Assembly (NCBI RefSeq): GCF_021134715.1
Contig: NC_060023.1
Location: forward strand, 10,354,001-10,418,000
Reading direction: 5' to 3'
Source: Daphnia pulex
Taxonomy: Eukaryota > Arthropoda > Branchiopoda > Diplostraca > Daphniidae
DNA: 64,000 nt
Part shown: piece after piece, positions 14,301 through 24,554 of the stretch
Layout: every line of letters begins with the position of its first letter
Numbering within the stretch: the stretch's first letter is position 1
Position numbers and translations under genes: made by a program
Notes under the pieces: model-generated
The model's database searches: none
Told to the model about the DNA's origin: nothing
Seen by the model: the letters and a program-made list of their open reading frames with translations, nothing else

Positions 14301-15313
14301 GAGACTCTCTTCTCTCTCTCTCCCTATTTTATACATATTATTGCTTTTACATCACTCTCTCGTCTTTCCCATTTTCCCTTGCATGAGCTGCTTGCTCTGC
14401 ACGGTAGGATTGTACACTATCGATAAGAAATTTCCGCCGAAAAAAAAAGAATAAAAATCCTGAGATAGCCCACGTTCAAAGAAAGACTCGACTGATCGAA
14501 TCACGCCTCCTCCTCCTCTCAAAAGAATAGATATTTAGATTATTCATCGGAGATAAAGGGCTGCTGGTGGGTTATCCTGCGCCTCCAATTGCAACTTTGG
14601 TTCAAGTCACATTTTCTTTTCGCTCGCGGAACACTCCAGCAGGACACGCCGATTACATTGCGGTGGCAATTCTTTTTCGACGTTGGAGGTGAGAAATTCG
14701 ACGGTGTGTCGTCTCGCTTCTTTTTAAAAAATGCAGTGTAGTAACCGGTCGAAAGAGTGGGCAGCATGCAAGTCGGCACTTTATGGACAACAGTTCACTT
14801 TGCGTGTTTTTTGAGCCACTGCAGTTGGATTATTTTTTTTTTTTATTAAAGCTGTTACAAATTTTCGCTATTTGAGTGATTTTGCATAATACCATACAGT
14901 GATGCGACTTTGCATGGATTTTAATTTTAACTGAGACAAAGTCTAACTTTTTTCGTACAAGCAATTGAGATTTTTTGAAACATTTCGCTCCAAACTAGTA
15001 CCCGCGGTAACCTTGCAACAGAAATTATTTTGCTTCAGAAAACATAGGTTGTGAGCTTGCATTATTGGATTAGACCATTTCATTTCTTTTGTCACGAGCA
15101 CCTAGTATTTGGCCAGGTACATGAGAACTGCTGAAATAATCTGAAAACATTTAGTCAAGAATGCACTAAGAATCATCTATTACAAAATAGTTAACTTATT
15201 ATCCGATCTCCGTTGTTTAACTTTTTTAATTGTTTTGAAATTTGAAGTAACGAACGGCGTGTCATTTCTGTCATGTGATGCGACTGCGATGTGACTGTGC
15301 AGTGTGCAACAAA
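11379..15313. other. Intergenic region without a recognised gene
   Basis: About 3.9 kb with no supportable coding exon on either strand. It consists of AT-rich and low-complexity DNA (poly-A/T and poly-C runs, CT-rich stretches). A splice-acceptor-like sequence precedes a short open frame near 13785-13915, but the frame resembles no family I can name and has no partner exon. Confidence 0.45.
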
Positions 15314-15995
15314 CTTAAGATTCAAAACTCATTACTAGATATCGCCAGTGTCGCCCTTGTTGTTCTTTTACATTTGGTTACATCGTGAAACGAGGCAAAA
15401 TGGGCGAAACAATTTGTTGCTAATTTATACTTACGTTCCTGTGATTTCAAATACCGAATTTAACTTCATATCTTATGTAGGTTCAGCTTGACCTAGTTTT
15501 CTTATTTTTATGTTATTCTAACTTATTTCTTCAAAATCTAGCTGCAAGTCATTCCAACAAGTTGACTTAAGCACTAGTTGCTTTTCATCTATTAGATCCT
15601 CATGATGTCAATAACCTAAAACTCATGATTGAAGCCCACACATAGAGGAATACAAATGTATGGAGATAAAGTATTCCCCCATTACTGCTATCAGACCATT
15701 ACAATTCAGATTTTCATATAACATAGGTATTCTTGCTTATGAATCATAGGATCTTTTCTTAATCTCGTTTCTGAATTTTGGTGGTGTACCCGCAACAGCA
15801 TTTTTGTTGTTTTGGCTGTTTTTACTTCGGTTTAGAAGGCAACCCAGCTAAGAGTTAGGTAAAGATTTATTTTGTATAGGTAAATTTGGAAATAACGTAG
15901 ATAATTTCCTTGTCCAATTGCTGTTTAGAAAATCAGTGACATGAAGAGTGTCAAGTGAACAACCTGCTGCAATGTGTATGTACATTTACCAGATC
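15314..15995 (+). repeat. Dispersed repeat, outer copy (direct orientation to 22326-23010)
   Basis: This block aligns by eye, with roughly 10-15% differences, to 22326-about 23010 in the same orientation, and to about 21690-22305 in inverted orientation. Shared landmarks include CTTAAGATTCAAAAC, CATCGTGAAACGAGGC, TCATTCCAACAAGTTGACTT, and a segment around GATCATAGGATCTTTTCT-like sequence. No long open frame or named transposase was recognised. It may be a non-autonomous element or a relic of an older duplication. The three copies in this window flank and form the tip of the large palindrome. Confidence 0.7.
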
Positions 15996-16313
15996 TGTAC
16001 ATGAGTACAGATGTATAATAGGAAACAATTTTATTTTTTAAATCCATGTAGTCAATAATCATTTCATTCTTTCCAACAGACGTGCAAACACGAATTTTAT
16101 GAATTTCGTTTTGGGGTCAATGGAGTTGGCGCTGATTGCCGTTACTGGCCTTTTTCGACGTCTTGATATCAGTTTGGAATAATAGCTCTGGAGTCTGGAC
16201 TCTAGGGAATTCTCACTCGTACTCGAGGTAACTTTGCAGTCAACATATGTGAGGAGTTTTCAATTCGTTACAATTTTTGCATGTCTTCGTTGTGTTTTTT
16301 TGCATCGCTTGGA

Positions 16314-16625
16314 GGTCACAAGAAACATTTCGTAAAACTGGCATGCGGTGGTGTAGAGGTTGGGTGAGAATTACACGTGTTTCATCATTATCAAGCAGGT
16401 ACCATAGCCGCAAGGGTAAGCTATTTGGTGTTCATTTTGATATTGGTTTTTGTAGACCCATCCCCAGCAACGTCTACCTAAAGAAGGAAAGGCCAGTTTG
16501 CATTTCAATCGAAGGTCATGGAGATCATTAAGTAAAAAGTGTCATGCAGTGGTGTAGAGGTTGGGTGAGAACGGGACATTTTGTATCATTTTATCAAGAA
16601 GGTAAAATAACCGCAAGGCTTAAGA
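16314..16625 (+). repeat. Tandem ~200-bp promoter-upstream module, two copies (left arm)
   Basis: A module beginning GGTCAC/GGTCAT and containing GGTGGTGTAGAGGTTGGGTG-type sequence occurs twice about 200 bp apart (core at 16350 and 16551), each followed by a related TATCATTATCAAG / CCGCAAG stretch. The mirror copies lie at about 27960-28265. The modules sit immediately upstream of the TATA box at 16646 and may be duplicated regulatory sequence. The core fits a loose tRNA A-box pattern, but no B-box or cloverleaf follows. Confidence 0.55.
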
Positions 16626-16645
16626 GGAGGGGTGAGAAAAAGTCG

Positions 16646-16680
16646 TATAAAAGGCGAGAGAAAAGTCGACAGGGATCAGT
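16646..16680 (+). promoter_or_regulatory. TATA box and initiator of first YYTT-repeat gene (left arm)
   Basis: TATAAAA at 16646-16652 is followed about 30 bp downstream by TCAGT at 16676-16680, the arthropod initiator consensus. The start codon of the first YYTT-repeat gene follows at 16766. The spacing is textbook for a polymerase II core promoter. Confidence 0.65.
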
Positions 16681-16765
16681 CGAGCGAGTATCTCCGACAC
16701 GGTAACAGCTGCATTCCACTATCTGCCATCAGCTGCATTCTTCATCGTACTATCAGTTCTCAATC

Positions 16766-17207
16766 ATGGGTAAGTTTTCTGTTTGTCGTATTTAGTTGTG
16801 TATCAATATTCAATTTCTATTTTTTTTTCTATTTGCTATTAGCCAGTTATTGTTGAATGGTAATGTTTGAATTTTATCATTTGTCTAGTAAACTATGCTG
16901 CCGTGCTGTTGTTGGGTGTTGTGTCGTTGATGGCTGGTTCAGCCACTGGCGTACCGATGTATCCTGGGTATGGCGGATACCAAAGCACTACACTGCCGCC
17001 TTAGGACACAACTTACGACACAACCAGTTGCTACACCGATGCCCCCCAGGTACTTCACCACCATGCTGCCCCGAGCTACTACACCGAATCCCCGCAGTAT
17101 TATTCTTCTCCGAGCTACACTACTAAAGGGTAGAGTACTACACCGAGGCTCCCCAACACTACACCACCAAGGCACCGGAGTACTACACCACTACATATCA
17201 TGGGTAA
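16766..17207 (+). pseudogene. YYTT-repeat secreted protein, copy A, left arm (broken)
   Basis: Exon 1 supplies only ATGG (16766-16769); exon 2 begins at 16889 after a TCTAG acceptor. The joined frame starts MVNYAAVLLLGVVSLMAG, a good signal peptide, then GVPMYPGYGGYQSTT. A TAG at 17002-17004 stops it. The same frame then resumes with motifs such as YTDAPQ, SYYTESPQYYSS and SYTTKG, and a further frame slip near 17130 moves the YYTEAPQ/KAPEYYTT motifs into another frame. The lesions indicate a relic of a small secreted tyrosine-, threonine- and proline-rich protein. I do not recognise a named family; repeated YYTT/KAPE motifs suggest an extracellular structural role. The copy in the right arm also has TAG at the same codon. 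Confidence 0.65.
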
Positions 17208-17299
17208 ATATTCTGTTAGGTCGAGTTTTAATATGTCAACTACTAAATATACAAATTATTTAATGTCTATTAGTAATGAAGGAGAGAAAAGGTGAAATA

Positions 17300-17869
17300 T
17301 TTCAGCAGCCGATTGAGCATCTCCGTTACGGCAACAGGAACTGCCGTGCACTATTTGTCATCAACTTCATTCTTCGTCGCATTAAAAGTTTTAAATAAAG
17401 GTAAAAATTTTTCCATAGAGTTGTGAATCAACTCTTCTTTTTTTCTATTTCTTAATATACCAGTACCATAATTGAAAATAAATGTTAAAATTTATTAATC
17501 GTCTAGTAAACTATGGCGTCGTGCTGCTGTTGGGTGTTGTATTGTTGATGGGTGGTTCAGCCATGGTGTACCGATGTCTCCTGGGTATGGCGAGTACTAA
17601 AGCACAACACTGCCGTGCCGTCTAACTAATTAGCATCAACTTCCGCTGCTCCAGCTTACTACACTGAGGTTTACAAGTGCTACACCACCATGGATCCAGA
17701 GTATTACACCACAGCTCATGTTGCCCCGACCTACTACGCTGAATGCCCGAAGTATTTTTCTTCCCCGAGCTACACTACCAAAGGGTCGAGAACTACGTCG
17801 AGGCTCCCAAGTACTACATCACCCAGGCACCGGAGTACAAAAACGGTTGAATACTACACAGAAGCTATC
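17300..17869 (+). pseudogene. YYTT-repeat secreted protein, copy B, left arm (broken)
   Basis: This second copy retains a degenerate 5' region (17300-17400) resembling that of copy A, but the TATA box is lost and the start codon region reads AAAGG instead of ATGG before the donor at about 17400. Exon 2 starts at 17507 after TCTAG and encodes NYGVVLLLGVVLLMGGSA, then a one-base loss (GCCATGGTG instead of GCCACTGGTG) shifts the frame. Downstream motifs (EYYTTAHVAPTYYAE, PKYFSSPSYTTKG, YYTEA) are still legible in mixed frames. It lies directly between copies A and C in the same orientation, so this is a tandem gene family. Confidence 0.6.
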
Positions 17870-19316
17870 ATGGGTAAATATTTTTTTTATTTTTCATGGA
17901 AATTTGAATCAACTTTCTAATTGCCAGTATGCCAGTTATTAATGCAAATTGAAGTTCAAATTATTTGTTGCCTAGGAAACTATGGTGTCGTGTTGCTGTG
18001 AGTGTTGTAATCATGATGGCTGGATCGACCACTGGTGTGCCGATATCTCCTGGGTATGGTGGGCATCAACAACATACGCAACAACCGCTTACTACACTGG
18101 GACCTGCAAGTGCCAAACCACCAAGGCTTCAGAGTATTACACCACAGTTTATGTTGGCACGAGCTACTACGCAGAAGCTCCGGAATAATTTTCTTCCCCG
18201 CTTCACTACCTTCACCACGCCGCGTCCTTACTAAACAACAACAACAACGTCGTCAACACCTACTTACTAAACGAACGCCTCCAAGTACTACGCCATAAAG
18301 GCTTCGAGTATTAAACTTCAACCTATGATGCTCCAGCTAACTATAATAACGCTCCCATGTACTATTCTGTTCCCAGCTACCACACCGAGGATCAACCTGT
18401 TACACCGCCGAAGCGCCCAAGTACTGCACTACAACCTACATTGCCCCAGCTTACACCACGAAGGCAGCGGAGTCCTACTACACCACGAAGGCAGCGGAGT
18501 CCTACTACACCACGAAGGCAGCGGAGTCCTACTACACCACGAAGGCAGCGGAGTCCTACTACACCACGAAGGCAGCGGAGTCCTACTACACCACGAAGGC
18601 AGCGGAGTCCTACTACACCACGAAGGCAGCGGAGTCCTACTACACCACGAAGGCAGCGGAGTCCTACTACACCACGAAGGCAGCGGAGTCCTACTACACC
18701 ACGAAGGCAGCGGAGTCCTACTACACCACGAAGGCAGCGGAGTCCTACTACACCACGAAGGCAGCGGAGTCCTACTACACCACGAAGGCAGCGGAGTCCT
18801 ACTACACCACGAAGGCAGCGGAGTCCTACTACACCACGAAGGCAGCGGAGTCCTACTACACCACGAAGGCAGCGGAGTCCTACTACACCACGAAGGCAGC
18901 GGAGTCCTACTACACCACGAAGGCAGCGGAGTCCTACTACACCACGAAGGCAGCGGAGTCCTACTACACCACGAAGGCAGCGGAGTCCTACTACACCACG
19001 AAGGCAGCGGAGTCCTACTACACCACGAAGGCAGCGGAGTCCTACTACACCACGAAGGCAGCGGAGTCCTACTACACCACGAAGGCAGCGGCAAGTTAAA
19101 CCGAGGCTCCAGTTTACTACAATACAACCTTCGCTGCTCCATCGTACTACACCGATGTTCCCAAGTACTACACCATCAAGGCATCCGAGTATTACGCATT
19201 ACTTACGCACAATCATTACTACACCGAAGCTTCGAACGCATCACTCTGCCCCGAGTTACTACACCACTAAGGCAGTCAAATATTACACCACAAACTACTA
19301 TCCCGCAATTTTCTAA
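17870..19316 (+). pseudogene. YYTT-repeat secreted protein, long copy C, left arm (broken)
   Basis: Exon 1 (ATGG, 17870-17873) and exon 2 (from 17976) would give MGNYGVVLL, then TGA caused by a one-base change; without it the frame would continue into a signal peptide and GVPISPGYGGH. Further downstream the ancestral frame encodes AAPSYYTE/APKYYTT-like repeats, then 24 copies of a 9-residue unit YYTTKAAES, then a TAA at about 19098 where the related motif would read YTEAP, and several more YYTE/KASEYY motifs to a terminal TAA at 19316. Two other frames are open through the repeats only because the unit is 27 bp long and stop-free. The product, if ever made, would be an extended Tyr/Thr/Lys-rich repeat protein. 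Confidence 0.6.
18453..19091 (+). repeat. 27-bp minisatellite, 24 units (left arm)
   Basis: The unit TACTACACCACGAAGGCAGC followed by GGAGTCC repeats with essentially no variation; the core AAGGCAGCGG recurs every 27 bp from 18461 to 19082, giving 24 cores. In the ancestral frame each unit encodes YYTTKAAES. The near-absence of point differences indicates recent unit turnover. Confidence 0.93.
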
Positions 19317-19871
19317 AAGGAAATTTCTAAATACTAGGGCCGGAAATTCTTGAGGTTATTTATATATGTCGGTTATTTTCGTGGTCATTGGTTATTGGGA
19401 ATTAATTATTGATCTTACATGAAAAAATAAAAGTTTTAATATGGGTAATTCTTTTGTAAGAGTTTTAACTACAAGTTTGTCAACATTGCGTGCAACATTA
19501 TAGGTACTTCTTCAAGGCCGGTATGCTGAGTTGTGAATTTTTTGTTTTATGTTTTAGCTGTGACTACTGCCTTAGTCATACAGACATTGTCTTGTGATTC
19601 GACGATGCTATTTCAAAGGTGAGTTACGAAAGAAACTTGTAACTGTTGATTTTTTAAAATCTTATAAATAATGGGGAAGTGATTGACTTTTGTAAAAATG
19701 AAAAACTTTGAAGTTGAGAATAATATATTGATACAATTCCTAAACAAAACATAATATAAATTAAAAGACAATGAACAAAATACTTATAAAAAGAATTATG
19801 TTATATTGTCCCACCTCCACCCACAATTCCACCACATTTTACAGTCACATACATACATACATACACTTAAG
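19317..19871 (+). other. Arm sequence between pseudogene C and MITE (left)
   Basis: AT-rich 3' flank of the YYTT-repeat copy C. It contains an AATAAA at 19426-19431 that could be the poly(A) signal of copy C, and a short tandem TACA repeat just before 19870. No other gene was recognised. The mirror image is at about 24822-25376. Confidence 0.5.
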
Positions 19872-19875
19872 TTAA

Positions 19876-20138
19876 CCCGTTGGCTGCCACGCCATACAAC
19901 TCGTAGGTTGTACTCTACTACTCTACGCGCCACGTCTGAAGGATCCATGACCAAGTGGGACTTGCCATTGCTGACAAGTCCGTGCTGACAAGGGGGGGAC
20001 TAAGGTGCATTGCCTTTTGACAGGCTTGCCTTGCGGCAAATTTTGGGCTTGGCGACTCCCCGACCCCGCGGCTTTTAAACCACGAGACCGAACAGCGCGG
20101 CCCGTGCAGGGGAGAACAAAGGCGTGGCAGACAACGGG
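19876..20138. mobile_element. piggyBac-type MITE, 263 bp, left arm
   Basis: The element is bounded by TTAA on both sides (19872-19875 and 20139-20142). Its ends are 18-bp terminal inverted repeats: CCCGTTGGCTGCCACGCC at the left and the complement of CCCGTTGTCTGCCACGCC at the right, differing at one base. TTAA target sites and ends starting CCC are hallmarks of piggyBac transposons. At 263 bp with no transposase it is a non-autonomous miniature element. An identical insertion lies in the mirror arm, so it was present before the arms were duplicated or was copied by conversion. Confidence 0.82.
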
Positions 20139-20479
20139 TTAACTAACACAACACAAACGAAATAATACCAACAATACGATGATCCACGTTGATGACGAGT
20201 CTCGGTGTCGGTCGCGATTCGACCGAGTTTCGTTCGCACCAGAAGCAGGGGCAACATCCGACGGAGACCGATGACGACCATTAAAGATGAAAAAATCCAT
20301 CTTCTCGACGTTTCCTCTGCATTACCTGAATAAAGAGAAAACAATTCTTATTAAGTGACATGCCAATAAAAGTTACATAATACAGATAGAAACAATAACC
20401 AGGTTTTTAAGCTCAAACATTTAAAGATACACTTTTTTAAACTTAAAATCAAGCTTGCAATATTGAGAACTGTAAACAG

Positions 20480-20869
20480 AACAAAGCTCACTTGCTAGTT
20501 ACAAAAAAAAATTCCGGAAGTAGACCGGAAGTAACCACAGCGCCTCAACCATTGACCTGTCGTCAAATTAAACCACATATTCGTGATCTCCATGAAATTT
20601 GGGGTCGAATAGGTGTGATTTAAACGAAATCCAAAATTTGGCCAAAATCGAGAATTTTCCTGAACTATAGTTCAGGAAAATTTTCGAAACCGGAAGTACG
20701 AAAACGTAAAAAAGATAACATGAACTTTACCACAAATTTTACGGGGATCACGAATATGTGGTTCTTTTGCTCCTCAGATGAATATTTACTGAACTACTGA
20801 CTGAAATGAGCAAACCGGAAGTAGAAAAAAAAAAACTTATTATCAAAAATCTAACAAGTGAGCTTTGTT
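20480..20869. mobile_element. ~390-bp MITE with inverted ends and internal palindrome, left arm
   Basis: The ends AACAAAGCTCACTTG (20480-20494) and CAAGTGAGCTTTGTT (20855-20869) are perfect 15-bp inverted repeats; beyond them the similarity continues weakly (CTAG, ATTTTTG-like, ACTTCCGG). The middle (20653-20682) is a perfect 30-bp palindrome centred on TGAACTATAGTTCA. GACCGGAAGT/ACTTCCGG motifs and ATTCGTGATC motifs also occur on both halves, so much of the element is a fold-back. No coding capacity. The family is unknown to me; no clear target duplication was seen. Confidence 0.7.
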
Positions 20870-21690
20870 GGAGGTATAGTTATCGTCAGTTTCCACTAAA
20901 ATTTTCCACACAACAGCTGCCGATAAATGTTTAAAGAGATTTTCAAAGTAACTGAAACTGACTGTTTTGACAGCTGAAAATTATCGAAAAGCCATCTAGC
21001 GTTAGAAAAAAGAAACGTCTAAATAACACACTAACACTTCTTTTACGCGCAAGAGGGGCCTGATTTTGGAATTACTACACAGACAAAGAGTTTTACGCAA
21101 AAAGATAACTAGTAGATAATCTACGAAAATAATTCAATTGTCCGGTACCTGGCCATAATCCCGTGGTGAGTGACTGCACACTGCAGGTGTGTAACAGCGG
21201 ACGGAAGCGATCACTGAAGTGATCCAGAAACTCGCCAAGTCGCCAGTGAAGTAAAACCAATTGTGTTTAGAAGCAGTGAAACTAGATGAGCGTGCGTCGC
21301 GAAGATAAGGATGGAGAAGAACGTTGATGGAAATCCCTCTTCCGTCATGGTCAGCATTGGCTCAAGAATCTCCGTGCCAGGACCACACGATTCCATAAAG
21401 AAACTGCGTGCTCTGTAAAATAAAATGTTTTACATTAATAAAAATATAACAAAGAATAAAGCATTTCAATCTTTACCTATTTTAAGAAGCACACTGATTG
21501 TTCATGATGGAAAAACCGTGAAAATGGAATTCACAGCAACCAACAGCATTACTCCACATGATGAGATAAATTTCCTGATGCTAAAGAAAGTGTCATGAAG
21601 AATTGTAACTGAGCTTGGTGATAGGTGGTATTGATGCTTACCTTTATCATGCGGGTGATGAATTTAGTAAGGCATTTGACTTTCATCAAG
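20870..21690. other. Arm sequence of unknown content (left)
   Basis: Near-identical to 23005-23825 in the other arm. Short open frames appear on both strands, for example 61 codons at 21211-21396 (minus), but they match no family I recognise and no splice chain is convincing. May be transposon relic or non-coding. Confidence 0.4.
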
Positions 21691-22305
21691 CAGATCCGGT
21701 ATATGTGGAATACACATGGCAGGCTATTCACTCCCACTCTTCACGTCACTGAAACTCTAAGTAGCAAAGGGACAAAGAAATTCTCTACATTATTTACAAA
21801 TAGACAAAAATTTACTTATGAGAAATAAAACTGTACCTTTCTCTTAGCTGTATTGCTTTCTTAACAGAAGTAAAAACATCCACAACAACAAACATGCAGT
21901 TGCAGCTAGGTACACCACCAAAATTGCGAGATTCAGAAAAGATCCTATGGTTCAAGAATACCTATGTTACATGAAAATCTGAATTGTAATGGTCTGGTAG
22001 CAGTAATTGGAAAATACCTTATCTCGGCAAATTTGTATTCCACTACATGTGGGCTTCAAACATGAGTTTTTGGCTTTTGAAATCATGAGGGTCTAATCCG
22101 ATGGAAAGTGACTGAGTGCTAAGTCAACTTGTTGGAATGACTGACAGTATGCATCTAGAATTTGGAGAAATAAGTTGGTACAGTATACAAATAAGGAATA
22201 TACTATGCCAAGATAAACCTACATAAGTTACGAAGTTCAATTTAGTATGTGAAATCACAGGAATATAAGCCTCGTTTCACGCTGTAACAACAACAAACGC
22301 GACAC
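21690..22305 (-). repeat. Dispersed repeat, inner left copy
   Basis: Reverse-complement relative of 22360-about 23010 and of the outer copy at 15314-15995. It differs from its mirror partner at roughly one base in ten, with several indels, unlike the outer arms. It forms the left half of the palindrome tip. Confidence 0.7.
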
Positions 22306-22396
22306 AAGCCCCATCGTGTTACCTACTTAGGATTCAAAACCCATTACTAGATGTCGCTAGTGTCGCCTTTGTTGTTGTTACATCGTGAAACGAGGC
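22269..22396. repeat. Hairpin tip of the palindrome
   Basis: GCCTCGTTTCACG (22269-22281) and GTAACAACAACAAACGCGACAC-type sequence (22284-22305) pair with GTGTCGCCTTTGTTGTTGTTAC (22360-22381) and CGTGAAACGAGGC (22384-22396). The loop is only about 54 bp (22306-22359). This is the symmetry centre of the 12 kb inverted repeat. Confidence 0.8.
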
Positions 22397-23010
22397 GAAA
22401 AAGGAGAAACAAATTGTAGCTAATTAATACTTTAATATTCCAGTGATATCAAATACCAAATTGAACTTCGTAGCTTATGTAGGTTAATCTTGAGTTTATC
22501 CTAGTTTCCTTATTTTTAAATTGTACCAACTTATTTGAGTTATTTCCCCAAATTCTAGATGCATACTGTCAGTCATTCCAACAAGTTGACTTAGCGCTGA
22601 GTCAATTTCCATCCATTAGATCCTCATGCAGTCAAAAGCCTAAAACTCATGTTTGAAGCACACATGTAGTGGAATACAAATTTGCCGAGATAAGGTATTT
22701 TCCAATTACTGCTACCAGACCATTACAATTCAGATTTTCATGTAACATAGGTATTCTTGAACCATAGGATCTTTTCTGAATGTCACAATTTTGGTGGCAT
22801 AACCTGCAACAGCATGTTTGTTGTTACGGCTGTTTCTACTTCTATTTAGAAGACAACCCAGCTGAGGGATAGGTAGAGTTTTATTTCTCATAGGTAAATT
22901 CATATAAATTTGTAAATAATGTAGAGAATTTCCTTGTGCCATTGCTACTTAGAGTTTCAGAGACATGAAGAGTGTGAAGTGACGTGCCGTGTATGTACCA
23001 GATCTGCTTG
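22326..23010 (+). repeat. Dispersed repeat, inner right copy
   Basis: Direct-orientation relative of 15314-15995 (both begin CTTA(A/G)GATTCAAAAC and share CATCGTGAAACGAGGC), and inverted relative of 21690-22305. Together these give three copies of one repeat, two of them head-to-head. Confidence 0.7.
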
Positions 23011-23825
23011 ATGAAAGTCAAGTGCCCTACTAAATTCATCACTCATATGATAAAGGTAAGCAAAAATTCCACCTATCACCACGCTACTGCAATACTTCAT
23101 GACACTTCCTTTAGCATAAGGAAATTTATCTCATCATGTGGAGTAATGCTGTTGGTTGCTGTGAATTCCATTTTCACGGTTTTTCCATCATGAACAATCA
23201 GTGTGCTTCTTAAAATAGGTAAAGATTGAAATGCTTTATTCTTTGTTATATTTTTATTAATGTAAAACATTTTATTTTACAGAGCACGCAGTTTCTTTAT
23301 GGAATCGTGTGGTCCTGGCACGGAGATTCTTGAGCCAATGCTGACCATGACGGAAGAGGGATTTCCATCAACGTTCTTCTCCATCCTTATCTTCGCGACG
23401 CACGCTCATCTAGTTTCACTGCTTCTAAACACAATTGGTTTTACTTCACTGGCGACTTGGCGAGTTTCTGGATCACTTCAGTGATCGCTTCCGTCCGCTG
23501 TTACACACCTGCAGTGTGCAGTCACTCACCACGGGATTATGGCCAGGTACCGGACAATTGAATTATTTTCGTAGATTATCTACTAGTTATCTTTTTGCGT
23601 AAAACTCTTTGTCTGTGTAGTAATTCCAAAATCAGGCCCCTCTTGCGCGTAAAAGAAGTGTTAGTGTGTTATTTAGACGTTTCTTTTTTCTAACGCTAGA
23701 TGGCTTTTCGATAATTTTCAGCTGTCAAAACAGTCAGTTTCAGTTACTTTGAAAATCTCTTTAAACATTTATCGGCAGCTGTTGTGTGGAAAATTTTAGT
23801 GGAAACTGACGATAACTATACCTCC

Positions 23826-24213
23826 AACAAAGCTCACTTGTTAGATTTTTGATAATAAGTTTTTTTTTCTACTTCCGGTTTGCTCATTTCAGTCAGTAGT
23901 TCAGTAAATATTCATCTGAGGAGCAAAAGAACCACATATTCGTGATCCCCGTAAAATTTGTGGTAAAGTTCATGTTATCTTTTTTACGTTTTCGTACTTC
24001 CGGTTTCGAAAATTTTCCTGAACTATAGTTCAGGAAAATTCTCGATTTTGGCCAAATTTTGGATTTCGTTTAAATCACACCTATTCGACCCCAAATTTCA
24101 TGGAGATCACGAATATGTGGTTTAATTTGACGACAGGTCAATGGTTGAGGCGCTGTGGTTACTTCCGGTCTACTTCCGGAATTTTTTTTTGTAACTAGCA
24201 AGTGAGCTTTGTT
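23826..24213. mobile_element. ~390-bp fold-back MITE, right arm
   Basis: Mirror copy of 20480-20869: ends AACAAAGCTCACTTG (23826-23840) and CAAGTGAGCTTTGTT (24199-24213), with the same central palindrome (TGAACTATAGTTCA, near 24020). It is shorter by about two bases than its partner. Confidence 0.7.
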
Positions 24214-24554
24214 CTGTTTACAGTTCCTAATATTGCAAGCTTGATTTTAAGTTAAAAAAAGTGTATCTTTAAATGTTTGAGCTTAAAAACCTGGTTATTG
24301 TTTCTATCTGTATTATGTAACTTTTATTGGCATGTCACTTAATAAGAATTGTTTTCTCTTTATTCAGGTAATGCAGAGGAAACGTCGAGAAGATGGATTT
24401 TTTCATCTTTAATGGTCGTCATCGGTCTCCGTCGGATGTTGCCCCTGCTTCTGGTGCGAACGAAACTCGGTCGAATCGCGACCGACACCGAGACTCGTCA
24501 TCAACGTGGATCATCGTATTGTTGGTATTATTTCGTTTGTGTTGTGTTAGTTAA

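Noticed and set aside
16341-16425. tRNA-like A-box in TGGTGTAGAGG
   Set aside because: No B-box (GGTTCGA) or cloverleaf at the right distance; only a coincidental consensus match.
18429-19142. Minus-strand 237-codon open frame of PSWCSRTPL repeats
   Set aside because: It is the antisense reading of the 27-bp minisatellite, open only because the unit is a multiple of three without stops. The YYTTKAAES frame agrees with flanking motifs.
20075-20344. 89-codon minus-strand frame (and its mirror at 24349-24618)
   Set aside because: It runs through the piggyBac MITE end, has no recognisable domain and its composition looks like chance.
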